Source: Oegoconia quadripuncta | Lineage: Eukaryota; Arthropoda; Insecta; Lepidoptera; Autostichidae | Reading direction: 5' to 3' | DNA: 64,000 bases | NCBI GenBank assembly: GCA_949316235.1 | Contig: OX438749.1 | Coordinates: forward strand, 8,388,914 to 8,452,913 | Shown: positions 43,243 through 53,639 of the stretch, piece after piece | How positions within the stretch are numbered: position 1 is the first letter of the stretch | Layout of the letters: each line of letters begins with the position of its first letter | The notes under the pieces: generated by a model | Seen by the model: only the letters and a program-made list of their open reading frames with translations | What the model was told of the DNA's origin: nothing | Databases searched by the model: none | Translations under genes and position numbers: made by a program

Positions 43243-44301
43243 TTATATCTTTTCAAAATAGCGTACATTCATATCAATCCATCGCTGCATCCGATGGAAC
43301 CACGAGGAAAAGCACGTTGCCCATCTCGTCGTCAGGGACCCCTAAGGCCAGCGGCCTTTTTAAACACAGCCACTGCTTCCTCGGCGTCCATAAAACGATT
43401 TCCTCGAAGTTTTTCTTTTATTTTCGGGAATAGATAAAAATCGCAAGATGCGAGGTCGTGAATATGGCGGGTGATCCAATAATTCCACGTCTGACGTCGC
43501 CAAATAGTCGATCGTTTGCTTGGCGGTGTGCGACGAGGCGTTGTCGTGGTGAAGGAGGATTCTACTGCGAGGTCGTTTCTTCCGAACTTTTTCCGAGACA
43601 AGTGGCAAACAATTGTTAGTGTACCACTCTGCAGTACTGTTTTTCGATTCTCTAAAACAATTGTTGCGTAATGACCTGTCCTTCCGAAGAACGATGCCAC
43701 CATCTTTTTCCCCACGCTTCGACCTCTCTTCACTTTAGTTGACAACTTCTCGGAAGGAAACACCCACTCAGCAGATTGTCTTTTAATTTCAGGATCATAA
43801 CAGTAAATCCAGCTTTCATCACCCGTAAGTATGTCCGTTAAATCCCGTTAAATCTTTGAACCATTTCACGGCACCAATCACCACGACGGAGTTTTTGGGC
43901 CTCTGTCAAATTATGAGGTATCCACCAGGCACAAAGTTTCCTGGCCGCTAAATGTTCATGGAGGATTTTGTGCACTTGACTCATACCGATGCCTAAGCTT
44001 GTCCCGTTGCTCTATGGCTTGCCCGAATCTGCTGATTGGTCACTCTTTGGTCAGCCTCTATCATAGACCGCACAACACTGATGTTATCTTCGGTCGTTGC
44101 CGTAGAAGGCCGTACCTCACGCAGATCATCGGTGAGATTAGTGCGACCACGTTTAAACTCATTAAACCAGTTGTAAACAGTGACACGAGAAGGGGCTTCA
44201 TCGTGAAAGGGCAATCGAAATCGATGATAACTTTCTTGACTTAAATGACATCGAAAATCATAAAAAATCATTGCACGAAAATTTTCTCGCATTAAATTCA
44301 T
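43243..44301 (-). pseudogene. Mariner transposase pseudogene (first type), near full length
   Basis: In order on the minus strand: an N-terminal HTH region (MNLMRENFRAMIFYDF; EAPSRVTVYNWFNEFKRGR), then frameshifted and stop-containing sequence equivalent to HEHLAARKLC-type residues. Next come GDESWIYCYDPE-like codons (first Asp, about 43820), LLHHDNASSHTA (second Asp, about 43550) and DLASCDFYLFPKIKEK (third Asp, about 43440). The C-terminus WFHRMQRWIDMN ... YFEK stops at 43243. The layout is that of a DD34D mariner of about 345 residues. Several frameshifts and stops make it dead. TIRs were not found with confidence. Confidence 0.85.
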
Positions 44302-44423
44302 GCTGACGTGACACAGACAATTTTCAATTTGCCGCCAAATAGTAAAATAAATGACAAGGGAATGAAATACAGTAACAGAGTTCCATTTTCAAAATTTGAG
44401 ATTTTTTTTATTATATCGTTTAA

Positions 44424-44520
44424 ATATGGATACCAGATGGTTGTTAAACTCCACGATTAAATTTTTTTGGAAATAATGAAAAGCACATGTCCGTATTCAT
44501 CATACAAATATATGCCCTTA
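44424..44520 (-). mobile_element. tRNA-derived SINE, family A, subtype 1, partial
   Basis: GGATACCAGATGGTTGTTAA to CATACAAATATATGCCC. Tail end and head both missing. Confidence 0.65.
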
Positions 44521-44644
44521 TATTATTAATGGCATATGGCATTTTTAAATGATATGGGCATCCCGCTATCGCATTTAATAGCAAATTTTATCATTCTGCC
44601 TACCCTGTGACTTAGTTAATTCGTTAGAAAAGGTCGTACAATAC

Positions 44645-44880
44645 ACAAACTCAGCCCACTTCCACCTGCTGGGTATAGGTCTCTTCTCCATTACGCCAAT
44701 TCTCTCGGCCCTGGTGCCAGTCATATCCAATGAGACCCTGCCAACTGTACAATATCATTAGACTAACGGGCCAACGCTGCCCATCGGCCTTGTCGCTTCT
44801 CGTGGCCACCACTCTGTGATGCTCCGTGATGCTTCGTGGCCACCGCTCCTTGATCACCATCCGACTTCCCTTCTAGCCAA
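44645..44880 (-). mobile_element. LINE ORF2 3' end, decayed
   Basis: The minus-strand frame includes GQRWPVSLMI, then DWHQGRENWRNGEETYTQQ and a stop. The W-x4-GREN-x-R ... ETY-x-QQ pattern resembles RTE-like ORF2 endings (DR-x-W ... EAY-x-QQW). A small duplication (GATGCTCCGTGATGCTTCGT) lies at 44818. Confidence 0.5.
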
Positions 44881-45154
44881 GTGCAAATTCACTATAGCTT
44901 TTCCATTTTTAAATCCTCAAAATTTACTGAAAACGTTAATACTGGTAAGTAATGATAAAGAATATTTATATATGTGCTCGTACATCCCACCCCCAATCCC
45001 ACCACATCCCATCCGTACTTATCTTCCATGCTATCGGATAAGATTGTTATTTCATTCTCATAGGTAAGTAAGTGCCTGAAACCATTGTAAATCGAACTAG
45101 TAAAATATATAAGTAAATAAATAAATAGTCTAACAAATAGTAAATAATATAGAT

Positions 45155-45370
45155 AGATTATATTATAAATGCGAAAGTTTGGTGGTTTGTTTGTTTATTT
45201 ATTTGTTTCTTTGTTGCTTGATCGTGATTGATCACGACAAAACGGATAAACGGATTTGAATGAATTTGGTGTATTTATCCCGATAAAGTTAGTAGTTCTT
45301 GCGGGATAAACCAATTTCCGCGATAATGTTATTACACGCAGGCGAAGCCGCAGGCGGAAAGCTAATTAAA
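45155..45370. repeat. Dispersed repeat, family E (inverted)
   Basis: TTATAAATGCGAAAGTTTGG, ACGACAAAACGGATAAACGG and CAGGCGAAGCCGCAGGC. Confidence 0.65.
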
Positions 45371-45482
45371 TATAAATAACTAACGTCATATCAGCCATAA
45401 AACTTCCACTGATGAACATAGATCACGAATTCCAAAGCGGCCGCAAAAGTCAGTCCAAACCTAGGCAATGTCTATGTTATCC

Positions 45483-45547
45483 CTAGCGGGATACAAACAG
45501 GCAACCGTCACTTTCGAAGGCAAGCTCACTCACTAGACCGGCCTCAT
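45483..45547 (-). mobile_element. SINE A head fragment (old)
   Basis: CCCTAGCGGGATACAAACAG and CACTCACTAGACCGG, a decayed inverted head. Confidence 0.4.
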
Positions 45548-45884
45548 TAAGAACAAGTTGAGCTTTTCAAATAATTTTCCCCCTCTGTGACTTCAAATAA
45601 AACATTAACAAATAGCCATCGGAATGTGTGATGGAATAAATCCAAATGACATTTTATCAGCTTAAATACATGTCTTATAAATTGCAGCTCTATTTTATAT
45701 AGTATACTTAAATATTATGCGTGATGGAAGAAAGTGGAATCGTGACATCTGTCGCCACTCTCGTCGGATTACAGAGAAACTGGCTTTCTACAGTCGAGTT
45801 ATTGTATGAGAAGTGATGCACTTATTATTTTAGATTGCAGTATGTACTGGTTTATAAATCCGATCGACAGAAATAAATCGATCA

Positions 45885-46160
45885 GTGTGCTATGGAAAGA
45901 GTCTGCTTCACTGAGAGACAGGATCAGGAATGAAGTGATCCACCAGAGAAACCAGTTGTTGAATCAGCTCTGAATGTTATCAAGCTGAAGTAGTAATGGA
46001 CAGGTACTGGCGCAGAACCGACAATAGTTGGAATAAGCTTCTAGAGTGAAGCCCCGACTAGGCAAACTGTGTGGGACGTCTTCAGCTAGATGGAGCGACG
46101 ATCTGCGTCCGGCGATTGGAAGTGATTAGACGCATAAAGCCGATAATCCGGATTGTAGGT
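45885..46160 (+). pseudogene. RTE-type LINE ORF2 C-terminal fragment
   Basis: The frame from 45908 reads SLRDRIRNEVIHQRNQL, a hallmark RTE block. Then in other frames come DRYWRRTDNSWNKLLE and SARWSDDL-like codons (about 46085). Several frameshifts and stops. It is the same block order as in complete RTE-type ORF2 proteins, so one decayed copy is likely. Confidence 0.8.
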
Positions 46161-46599
46161 GTTTACGAAAACTTAATGTTGTGATGTTGTGAATGTGTGA
46201 AAATATAATGTGAAAACGAAAAGAAAGAATCTCTACGTTATTGAGTAGGAAAAATAGTGATATAAATAAAATAATAATAACTATTTAAGTATTTAAAAAC
46301 CAAAATACCCGACAGCATATTTTGTATTTTGCTGATGCCGTGTTGGATTTTTAGTGTATACAAGTGTGAGCTAACGATGATGATAAAACACAAAAATTAA
46401 ATACAATGTTAACCGCCAAAAGTTTCGCAAAACAAATGACACCAATGAGTTCGTTGAGAGAATGAAATATCCGTATCACCGAAGTGAATCGTCCAGATCT
46501 TAAACAAAATATTACTAAATCATAATAAAACACGCTTGACTATTACAAAAATTTGCACCTCAAAGCTTAATATTTCGCAAACGCTTTGGGAATCGATAA

Positions 46600-46795
46600 A
46601 CTGTTCAAAATAACTCACAACAGGATACAACAATTATATAAAAAAATCATCCTCACTTATTTTGTCGGCGTGATTAATATGTATGGCCATGCCAAATAAC
46701 AGCTTTCTAGTAACGAAGAGCCTCTGAGCTAAGCCGCGGACAGACAGACCGACATGGTGAAACGATAAGGGTTTCTTGTTGACTACGGAACCCTA
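46600..46795 (-). repeat. Dispersed repeat, family D
   Basis: TTAATATGTATGGCCATGCC, AGCCGCGGACAGACAGAC and GACTACGGAACCCTAAAA, also seen at 53080-53210. Confidence 0.55.
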
Positions 46796-47260
46796 AAAAG
46801 GAGCTAAGTTGTAATTATAAATTATAGGTACCTATAGAGAATGTAATTAATAAATTAGTTCTTGAGAAACGGAATGTGGGTGAAGATGCGGAGGCGTTCA
46901 TATCACTTTACCAATGCTACGGGAAACTCAATCTATTAGGACTTAATCGAATTTACTCCTTGAATTTACAACCCTTTAGTAGTTAAACCAACTTGTTAGA
47001 TATGGTAATAAATATTAAAGGCTTTATAATTTTAATGGAACAACTTATCCTTCTACCTCCAAATTGATCGTTTATAACAATTTCACGCTAAATAAAGGAA
47101 TTTTTGACTAAATCCTTAATATATTGTGTAGTTAATTATACAACGCCGACATATATAGTTGTAAGCGTAAGGAAAGGAAAGCTTGGAAAGCGGAATAAAA
47201 AACTCATTTATTTCACACACACACACATTTATAAGTCCCACTGTCCTTCGCAATGTACCG

Positions 47261-47623
47261 GGCACATCTCTCTACGATTGGGCCTGTATAACTAAGATGG
47301 TTGATGGGGCCATGGCAAGGTGGAGGGTTTGTCCTTCGCGACACGCGTAGTCTTCCTTGAAGCACGGGAGGCGCGTCTGGCTAGAATTAAAGAGAGCTGA
47401 CACCAACTAAACTGCACTGGGTCTGGGTGCGGAGTCGCTGGAGTGCTGCTGTGTAAGTCAAATAGGATAAGGATAAGGACGGAGAACTTAAATAACTTGT
47501 CGGGAGTCAAGAAGTGAGCTATCGGGAAAAAGCCCTGTGCAAGTTTCGAGCACATCTCTCTACGATTCGGCCCGTATAACCAAGATGGTGATGGAGCCAT
47601 GGGGAGGTGGAGGATTTGTCCTT
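47261..47623. repeat. Two 75-bp direct repeats, 288 bp apart
   Basis: GCACATCTCTCTACGATTGG ... GGAGGGTTTGTCCTTC (47261-47336) recurs at 47549-47623 with about nine differences, including a small gap. The 213 bases between contain an (AAGGAT)-like run (47461-47480). It could be a tandem unit or a small element with short direct ends. Confidence 0.75.
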
Positions 47624-47719
47624 CATATTAAAGGAATTAATCAATAATTTTAAATTAGGATCAGTAATATATTTTTTTGTAAATCTATATCGGCAGTAGG
47701 CTATGTTGCTTTCAAATTA

Positions 47720-48160
47720 CATGAATTTGATTTCAGGCAGTATAACATTAAAGCTTTGTATGGGTGTGAAACGTGGACTCCAACTCTAAAGGACAAAGAA
47801 ATATTGGAAGCTTTTGAGATGTGGTGCTGGAGAAGAATGGAACGTATCAGCTGGACAGAGAAGAAAACGAACGAAGAGGTTTTAAATACAGTAAGGGAAA
47901 AAAGGAAATTGTTAGGAGTAATTGAGAATAGAAGAGGGAAAATGCCGGGACACCTTATACGACACGATGATTTCATCAAAAACATAATAGGAGGAAGAAT
48001 AGAGGGGAAAAGAAAAAGAGGAAGATCGAGAATAAGCTACATGCAGCAGATAAAAGAGAAGTTGGACGTCGTGTCGTATCAGGAGGTCAAGAGGAAGGCA
48101 GAGAGCAGACAGATATGGCAAAATCTCCACCGATGTCTCTTAAATCAGATGAATGTATGA
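47720..48160 (+). pseudogene. LINE ORF2 C-terminal domain (RTE-like), longest open copy
   Basis: From YGCETWTPTLKDKEILEAF (47757) the frame is open for 134 codons: MWCWRRMERISWTEK, NEEVLNTVREKR, MPGHLIRHDD, a KRKRGRSR motif and VVSYQEVKRKAESRQIW, ending at TGA. This is the conserved region after the reverse transcriptase domain in RTE-type LINEs. It begins in frame slightly upstream (QYNIKAL), where a 5' truncation lies. No catalytic YADD motif is present. Confidence 0.85.
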
Positions 48161-48248
48161 ACATTAAAGTCAATTAATGGCATACCTAGTAAACTTATGT
48201 TCACGTTTGAAGAAAGGAATGAAGAAAATCGGACCGTAAAACCACCTG

Positions 48249-48529
48249 GGGGCCGATCGCGCTATGTTTGAACAATAATACCAAAGCAAAACCATAACCA
48301 AAAACGTTCGTAACGCGCTAATCATTTGAACGGAAATTAAACTAGTTTTCAATACTCGTGGTAGCTCTAAATATTTTGGGTTTGGTTTTACTTTGGTAGC
48401 GTCAACGACATAATCGTTCACAAAAAATAGCTCGATACCATTTTTTACTTCAGCTAAACTAAAGTTAAACCAAAATAAAAACGTTCCGTTCGAACGGTAA
48501 AACCGTTGTAAAATAGCGCGAATGGACCC
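48249..48529. mobile_element. MITE with CTG target duplication, 281 bp (Harbinger-like)
   Basis: Ends GGGGCCGATCGCGCTAT and, inverted, GGGTCCATTCGCGCTAT match at 14 of 17. CTG flanks both sides (48246-48248 and 48530-48532). The inside has AAAACGTTCG words near both ends. Resembles the element at 24131 in duplication and end composition, but the sequences differ. Confidence 0.65.
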
Positions 48530-48771
48530 CTGAGCCCCACAAGTCCAATGTGGATTTTATGTTGACAAGCGGGTCGCAGATTTATGGGAAGTGTTCACCT
48601 TTGAAAATAAACATTTATAAACAGGGAGAAACTGTGCGTGCATTGCCGATCTTTGAACTGTATTCATGCATTAATTCATAATAATGTTGTCTTCCACGTT
48701 GGTTTCTATTCAAATTCGAATACAAAGGATAATATTGCTTACGACAAACTGTTACTTTCAAAGTTGGAACT

Positions 48772-49097
48772 ACACTACGGGTTGGCACTTGACCTCAATC
48801 ACACCTGATGTTAAGTGAAGATGAGATCGAAGGTGGAAGTGTAACTACTTACCCGGAAACCCCAACACATTTGGGGGACTGACTATCTTATACCTAATAA
48901 CCGAAACACAACAATGCTATTAACATTGCTGATTGGTGGCAGATTTAGATAAGATGGTGGTAGCTAGCCAGGCGGATATTTAAAATGCCCTACCACCAAC
49001 CAAACCGAGTACTTAAACATGTACCCCGCTGGGGATCGAACCCGCGACATCCGAATCGTAAACATAATGTTGTTTACATTGAGCCACGGAGACGGTT
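48772..49097 (-). mobile_element. tRNA-derived SINE, family B (nearly full length)
   Basis: CGGGTTGGCACTTGACC to GAGCCACGGAGACGG. The poly(A) tail is lost (the T run is absent before 48772). Confidence 0.85.
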
Positions 49098-49540
49098 AAA
49101 AAAAATAACTATTTAAGTTTTAAAACCAAAAAACTCGTCAGCATATTTTGCATTTTGCGGGCGCCATGTTGGACTTTTGACCATAAAATGTATCCTATGA
49201 CACCATAGGGATCAAAACGAATCGAACGACACCTTGCATTTCAAAATCGGTAGAGCCGTTTAGCATACACGAGGTAACATAGAAATCTACATATATACAT
49301 ATGTACATACATACACTCGAAAAACATTACCCTCTTTACAGACTATTGGGTAAATATTTTATGCAATTGAATTGAAACTTTTGAAAACCTTTAATTTTTA
49401 CCTTAATGTTAAAATTGCTAACATCATGCAATCATTCACAAAAGTGACTCGACACTGACACAAGAAATAAAATATGTAAATAACAACAGTGATAAATAAA
49501 ATAATTTTGGTTTCAACACTTATTTTCTTCTGATTTCCAG

Positions 49541-49660
49541 TTAGTAGGCGGTAATGAACGCCTTGTATTCAAAGAGAAACTAACAAAAGCACCCAAATTG
49601 GAAACGATTGCCTCCTTATTAAGAAGCAATAAGTGTGATTACAATATATTTAATGACAGG
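49541..49660 (+). CDS. Candidate internal coding exon, 120 bp, unknown gene
   Basis: Begins after a pyrimidine-rich acceptor (TATTTTCTTCTGATTTCCAG, ends 49540) and ends at GACAGG|GTAAGT. Exactly one frame is open, giving 40 codons in phase 0 at both ends; the other two frames contain early stops. The translation is charged and protein-like (GNERLVFKEKLTKAPKLETI, then SLLRSNKCDYN). No domain recognised. It is not similar to the repeats around it. Partner exons were not identified; the TTTTTTTTCAG at 53997 followed by 14 open codons is one untested possibility. Confidence 0.5.
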
Positions 49661-50225
49661 GTAAGTTCATTTGAATGTTGCTAGGCGACAGACGTATTCT
49701 TCGTCTAAATAGCCGACCTTCAAAATTTAAGCTATTTAAGAAATAAACCAAAGACTAAACAAACAATAAAAACATTAATGTCACAACAAAGGAAAAAACA
49801 GCTCAAACGAAGCATCAGCCATGACACATTAACCTTTCAAAGATGAGGTTGACACATCGACCTAAATTATAGATTTAGGTTTATGCGGTAAACATAACTA
49901 GTCAAAATCTATGTCAAACACAGGGTTAACAGATCTCACAGTGAGAAAGACTAGTTATAAAAATTTACAAAACCCCGAGAAAATAAACGCTTATTACATC
50001 TAGATAGACCAAATATGCGAGGGTGGTTTGATAAGTCCATGACTTTGGAATGAACAAACATTTTTTTCCGACATTTTTTATTTTATTTTCTTACATAATC
50101 TCCTTTCAAGTCCTTAGTCCACCGACCTCTGCAACCCATCAAAAAAATATTTTTGTCAAACCCTGAAAAAGGGGCCTTAGTTTCAGCGTCATTTATTGAA
50201 AATATTTTCCTGCCAAGCCATTTCT

Positions 50226-50994
50226 TCATGTTTGGGAAGAGGAAATGTCACAAGGGGCTAAATCTAGCAAATACGGAGGGTGCGGTAACAATTCGTATCT
50301 TAAATCGACAAGTTTTGATGTCGCTATTGCAGACAAGTGTGCTGGAGCATTATCCTGATGAAATAGATTTTTTTCTTTATTGGATATGGTAGTTCGATTC
50401 CCCAATTCTACATTGAATCGGCCTAACAATGCAACATAGTAAGCTCCCATTATTGTATTGCCTTTCTCCAAAAAATCTATGTAAATAAATGTTTGGCTAT
50501 CCCAAAGTGGCTGACTGTAGCCATCACCTCACCAGCCGAACAAACAGGCTTTGCCTTCTTTGGCGCACGTTACCCGGTAGAAGTCCATTGCCTTGACTAT
50601 TGCTTAGTCTCTGGTGTATAACGCTGCACCCACGTTTTGTCAACTATGACGTCCCGACGCAAAAAATCACTAGGATTGCGGTTATACATGGCTAAGCATT
50701 CCTCAGAATTTGTTACGCTATTCGTTTTTGATCGACTGTCAGTAAACGCGGCACCCATCTTGCAGAAAGCTTTTTCATACCCAGAAAAAAAGGCAATATA
50801 TAAAAAGAACATTCAGTCGAGATATGTATAGCATCAGCTATCTCGCGTATCTTTACTCGACGGTCTGCCAAAACAATATCATGGATTTTATTAACCAAAT
50901 CCTCAGTGGTGACCTCAATCTGCCTTACTGGGTGCTCGATGTTATAGGTGGTAGTACGTCCACAACGAAATTCAGTAATCCACTTGTGTACCAT
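50226..50994 (-). pseudogene. Mariner transposase pseudogene (second type)
   Basis: Pieces in order on the minus strand: WITEFRCGRTTTYN and KIHDIVLADRRVKIREIADA (HTH region); LGMKKLSARWVPRLL, the conserved linker; NPSDFLRRDVIVDKTW (first Asp, with the usual following Glu changed to Lys); YTPETK; NTIMGAYYVALLGRF; LFHQDNAPAH (second Asp); and LLPHPPYLLDLAPCD (third Asp). Frameshifts separate the blocks. The order and spacing are those of a DD34D mariner, unlike the copy at 43.2 kb in sequence. Confidence 0.85.
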
Positions 50995-51119
50995 GATGAG
51001 AAGGCGCAGAATCCCCCTAATAGTTTTCCAATATGTCTTCGATCTACTTAATGGTTTTACAACGTAAAAAATAGTATTTAACTAGCACTGGAAGTCCGGA
51101 TTTCTCCATTTTTAAAGAA

Positions 51120-51123
<4 letters not shown>

Positions 51124-51156
<33 letters not shown>

Positions 51157-51158
51157 AT
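51124..51158. repeat. (TTA)n microsatellite
   Basis: About eleven units, inside the mariner. Confidence 0.9.
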
Positions 51159-51339
51159 TCTTTATTGCACACAAATTATTTATTTAAATTTATTCTTTTC
51201 ATTATTATTAATTTAATAAATTAATTAAATTAATAATAAAAATTCAATTTAAAACGTACCTATAACTTTGTTGTTTCTAAAAAGTTTATTTTCGGCCAAA
51301 TTTGAAAAAAGAACGGCATTAGATTTCTATGGAGTTCCT

Positions 51340-51445
51340 TATTATAATAATAATAATAATAATAAATAAATAAATATTTCGGACACTTACACCAATCATC
51401 TAGTCCCAAACTAAGCAAAGCTTGTGCTATGGATACTAGATAACA
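51340..51445 (-). mobile_element. SINE A subtype 2 fragment nested in the mariner
   Basis: AATAAT/AATAAA tail, then TTTCGGACACTTACACCAAT to GATACTAGATAAC, where it stops. It lies inside the TIRs at 50016-51521, so it inserted after the mariner. Confidence 0.8.
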
Positions 51446-51529
51446 TTATGAAACAAAAATACATTATGAAAAAAGTTTTTATTCAACCATGAAGTCATGG
51501 ACTTATCAAACCACCCTAGTATATGTTAA

Positions 51530-51850
51530 ATAGACCAATTTCCAACGTCTTATCCGATTTCCATCAAACATAGCTAAGAACCTACTCGTATCTTAAATGT
51601 TAAATATATAAAAAAAATTAAAACCTTCGATAGAAGATATCCCCAAAATACAAGACTCCGTGTTAAAAGCTAAAACGGCTTAACTGATTTTCATAAAACT
51701 GATTTCCTGATGAGAAAAACCTGTCCACTCGTATAGTACGTTATTATAAAAAAACTGCCCTCAAATCGGACCATACATTACTGATATACTTATGTCCGGA
51801 TAAAATACACACAACACACAACGCCGTCAAACATTCTAACACAGTCGTTT
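51530..51850. repeat. Dispersed repeat, family F (inverted)
   Basis: GATTTCCATCAAACATAGC, AACTGATTTTCATAAAACTG and ACACAACGCCGTCAAACA. Confidence 0.5.
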
Positions 51851-51911
51851 ATCAATAGTAGGTATGTACTTATGCATGCTATTAGACAACTCGGGTTTTA
51901 TAAATTTGTTA

Positions 51912-52230
51912 TTTTTTTTTTATATGAGAGGGCGGCAAATGAGCATGCGGGTCACCTGATGGAAAGCAATCACCGCCGCCCATGGACACCCGCAACACCA
52001 AAAGGGTCACAGATGCGTTGCCGGCCTTTGAGGAAGGTGTAGGTTCGTTTCTTGAAGGTTCCAATGTCGTACTCGTTCGGGAATACCGCTGCAGGAAGTC
52101 CGTTCCACAGGGTGGTCGTACGTGGTAGGAAGTTTCTTAAGAAACGTACAGTGGTAGACTTCCACTCATCCAGGTGATGAGGGTGGAATTTTAATTTTCG
52201 GCGAGAAGTGTATCGGTTAAATTGAGCAGC
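51912..52230 (-). mobile_element. LINE-3'-end unit (copy 2), ORF2 C-terminus intact
   Basis: The minus strand is open for 86 codons from the very start of the unit ([15 protein letters not shown]) through [19 protein letters not shown] and [19 protein letters not shown] to a TGA at 51970-51972, then a 3' UTR and poly(A) (T run 51912-51920). It is a Jockey-type ORF2 terminus. Both ends coincide with those of the copy at 19112-19432. Confidence 0.85.
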
Positions 52231-52374
52231 GGATTATGTATACGGATAACAAAGGCTTTCCAGGTAACGCGCCAAATTTGAATTTCCACGAATAAATATT
52301 GATAAACTGTTGCTCTCTTTCATAACGAAGTAAAATCTCCCAATTAAAATAAATCAGCCGATTAATTTATAGTA

Positions 52375-52550
52375 GCTTTCCGACCGCGGCTTCGCCTGCG
52401 TGGATATACGGATATGTTTCATTGGTTTAAACCGCGGGAACTACTGACTTTATCGAGGTAAAAAATATCCTATGTTTACACCCAGGGAATTTTCTACCGA
52501 TGTCAAATTTCATCCAAATCCGTTCATTCGCTTCGCCGTGATTGTGCACA
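52375..52550. repeat. Dispersed repeat, family E
   Basis: CCGCGGCTTCGCCTGCGTGG, CCGCGGGAACTACTGACTTT and CATCCAAATCCGTTCATTCG. Confidence 0.65.
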
Positions 52551-52558
52551 TTATTCAC

Positions 52559-52585
52559 TAATCCTATCCTATCCTATCCTATCCT
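52559..52585. repeat. (ATCCT)n microsatellite
   Basis: About five perfect units. Confidence 0.9.
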
Positions 52586-52619
52586 AAGAACATAGGTACT
52601 ATATTGGTCTGTGGTGCTA

Positions 52620-52710
52620 CATGAATGTTAACATCCATGACCCGGCAATAAATGTTCCATTACACAAAATTTATCCCTAGCGGGATTCGAATCCGCAACC
52701 CTTAGTTTGT
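52620..52710 (-). mobile_element. SINE A fragment with B box
   Basis: ACATCCATGACCCGGCAAT, ACACAAAATTTATCCC and GCGGGATTCGAATCCGC. Confidence 0.65.
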
Positions 52711-52894
52711 ACCATACTGATCCTATAAGGATTCCCTTTTTATCTATGTGGTGCAGAACCCCAAAAATGACACTTGCTTCATTGTTTGATATTTTATATG
52801 AATAAAAGGAAACATGCATATGGTAAAATGTAGCAAAAAACTTCTTGCCCCTTCTTATAACAGGTGCGTTTGTGCTCAAACGCTAATCCAATTT

Positions 52895-53215
52895 TAAAAA
52901 ACTGGCCAAGTGCGTGTCGAGCCCCCCGCAATGTAGGGTTCTGTACTTGCCCTCAGGATTATGTGTACTTTTTTGTTGTTTGATAAATATTTTTCAAAGG
53001 AAAGTATATTTTATAAGTTTTTCGACTATTATTCATTAACTTGCAAACTTACTTGCCTGTATAACAAAAAATTCATCACAGATTAATATGTATACCCATA
53101 CCAAATTACAGCTGTCTAGTATTAAGAACCTCTGAGCTATGCCTCGGACAGACAGACAGACAGACATTGCGAAACTATAGGGTTTCTCATTGATTACGGA
53201 ATCCTAAAACCGTTC
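52895..53215. repeat. Dispersed repeat, family D (long copy)
   Basis: GGCCAAGTGCGTGTCGAGCC, TAGGGTTCTGTACTTGCCC ... GACAGACAGACAGACA and ATTACGGAATCCTAAAA. TAGGGTTCTGTA and TACGGAATCCTA are near-inverse, suggesting a TIR element. Confidence 0.55.
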
Positions 53216-53639
53216 AAGTATCAGGCTCGCGCCTGAGGGTCTGTAACCAAAAAGATTTAATATTTTATTTCAAAGAAGGCAAAATGTTAAATTTATGTTA
53301 TATTTATAAGTGTTATCGTACTTAACTCGCAGGTAAGAAGTAAGACATTTTTGTGCTAACATGAGAAAATATTTTTAACACCTATCTTTAATCTGCTGCA
53401 AAGCTCTTTTCAACTCGTGGGTTATCCACGAGCATATTATATAGTACATGCTATATGGTGCCCTATTCAAGTATTTTTTTCAACTTTAGTTAAATACATA
53501 GGTATACACACTAATGTGAATTTCAAATCCCAATCTAGTACTTAGAACCTTTAAGATGTGGTACAGAACCCTATAATACAACCATTGGTACCTAACGTGT
53601 TGCATTCTTCCTGCTACCCAGGTAGAAAGATTTATAATT

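Larger units (their letters stand above)
50016..51521 (-). mobile_element. Mariner element (second type), complete ends, dead
   Basis: The TIRs contain GGGTGGTTTGATAAGTCCAT at 50021 and its inverse ending at about 51516. TA flanks both sides (50014-50015 and 51522-51523). The 1506-bp length exceeds the usual 1.3 kb because a (TTA)n tract and a SINE A fragment lie near its right end. The transposase remnant is described separately. Confidence 0.85.

Noticed and set aside
43178..44424. Terminal inverted repeats for the 43-kb mariner
   Set aside because: GTGAAACTGAAAGTTC on the left and GAAAATGGAACTCTG, inverted, on the right share only a loose pattern. Not enough to call ends.
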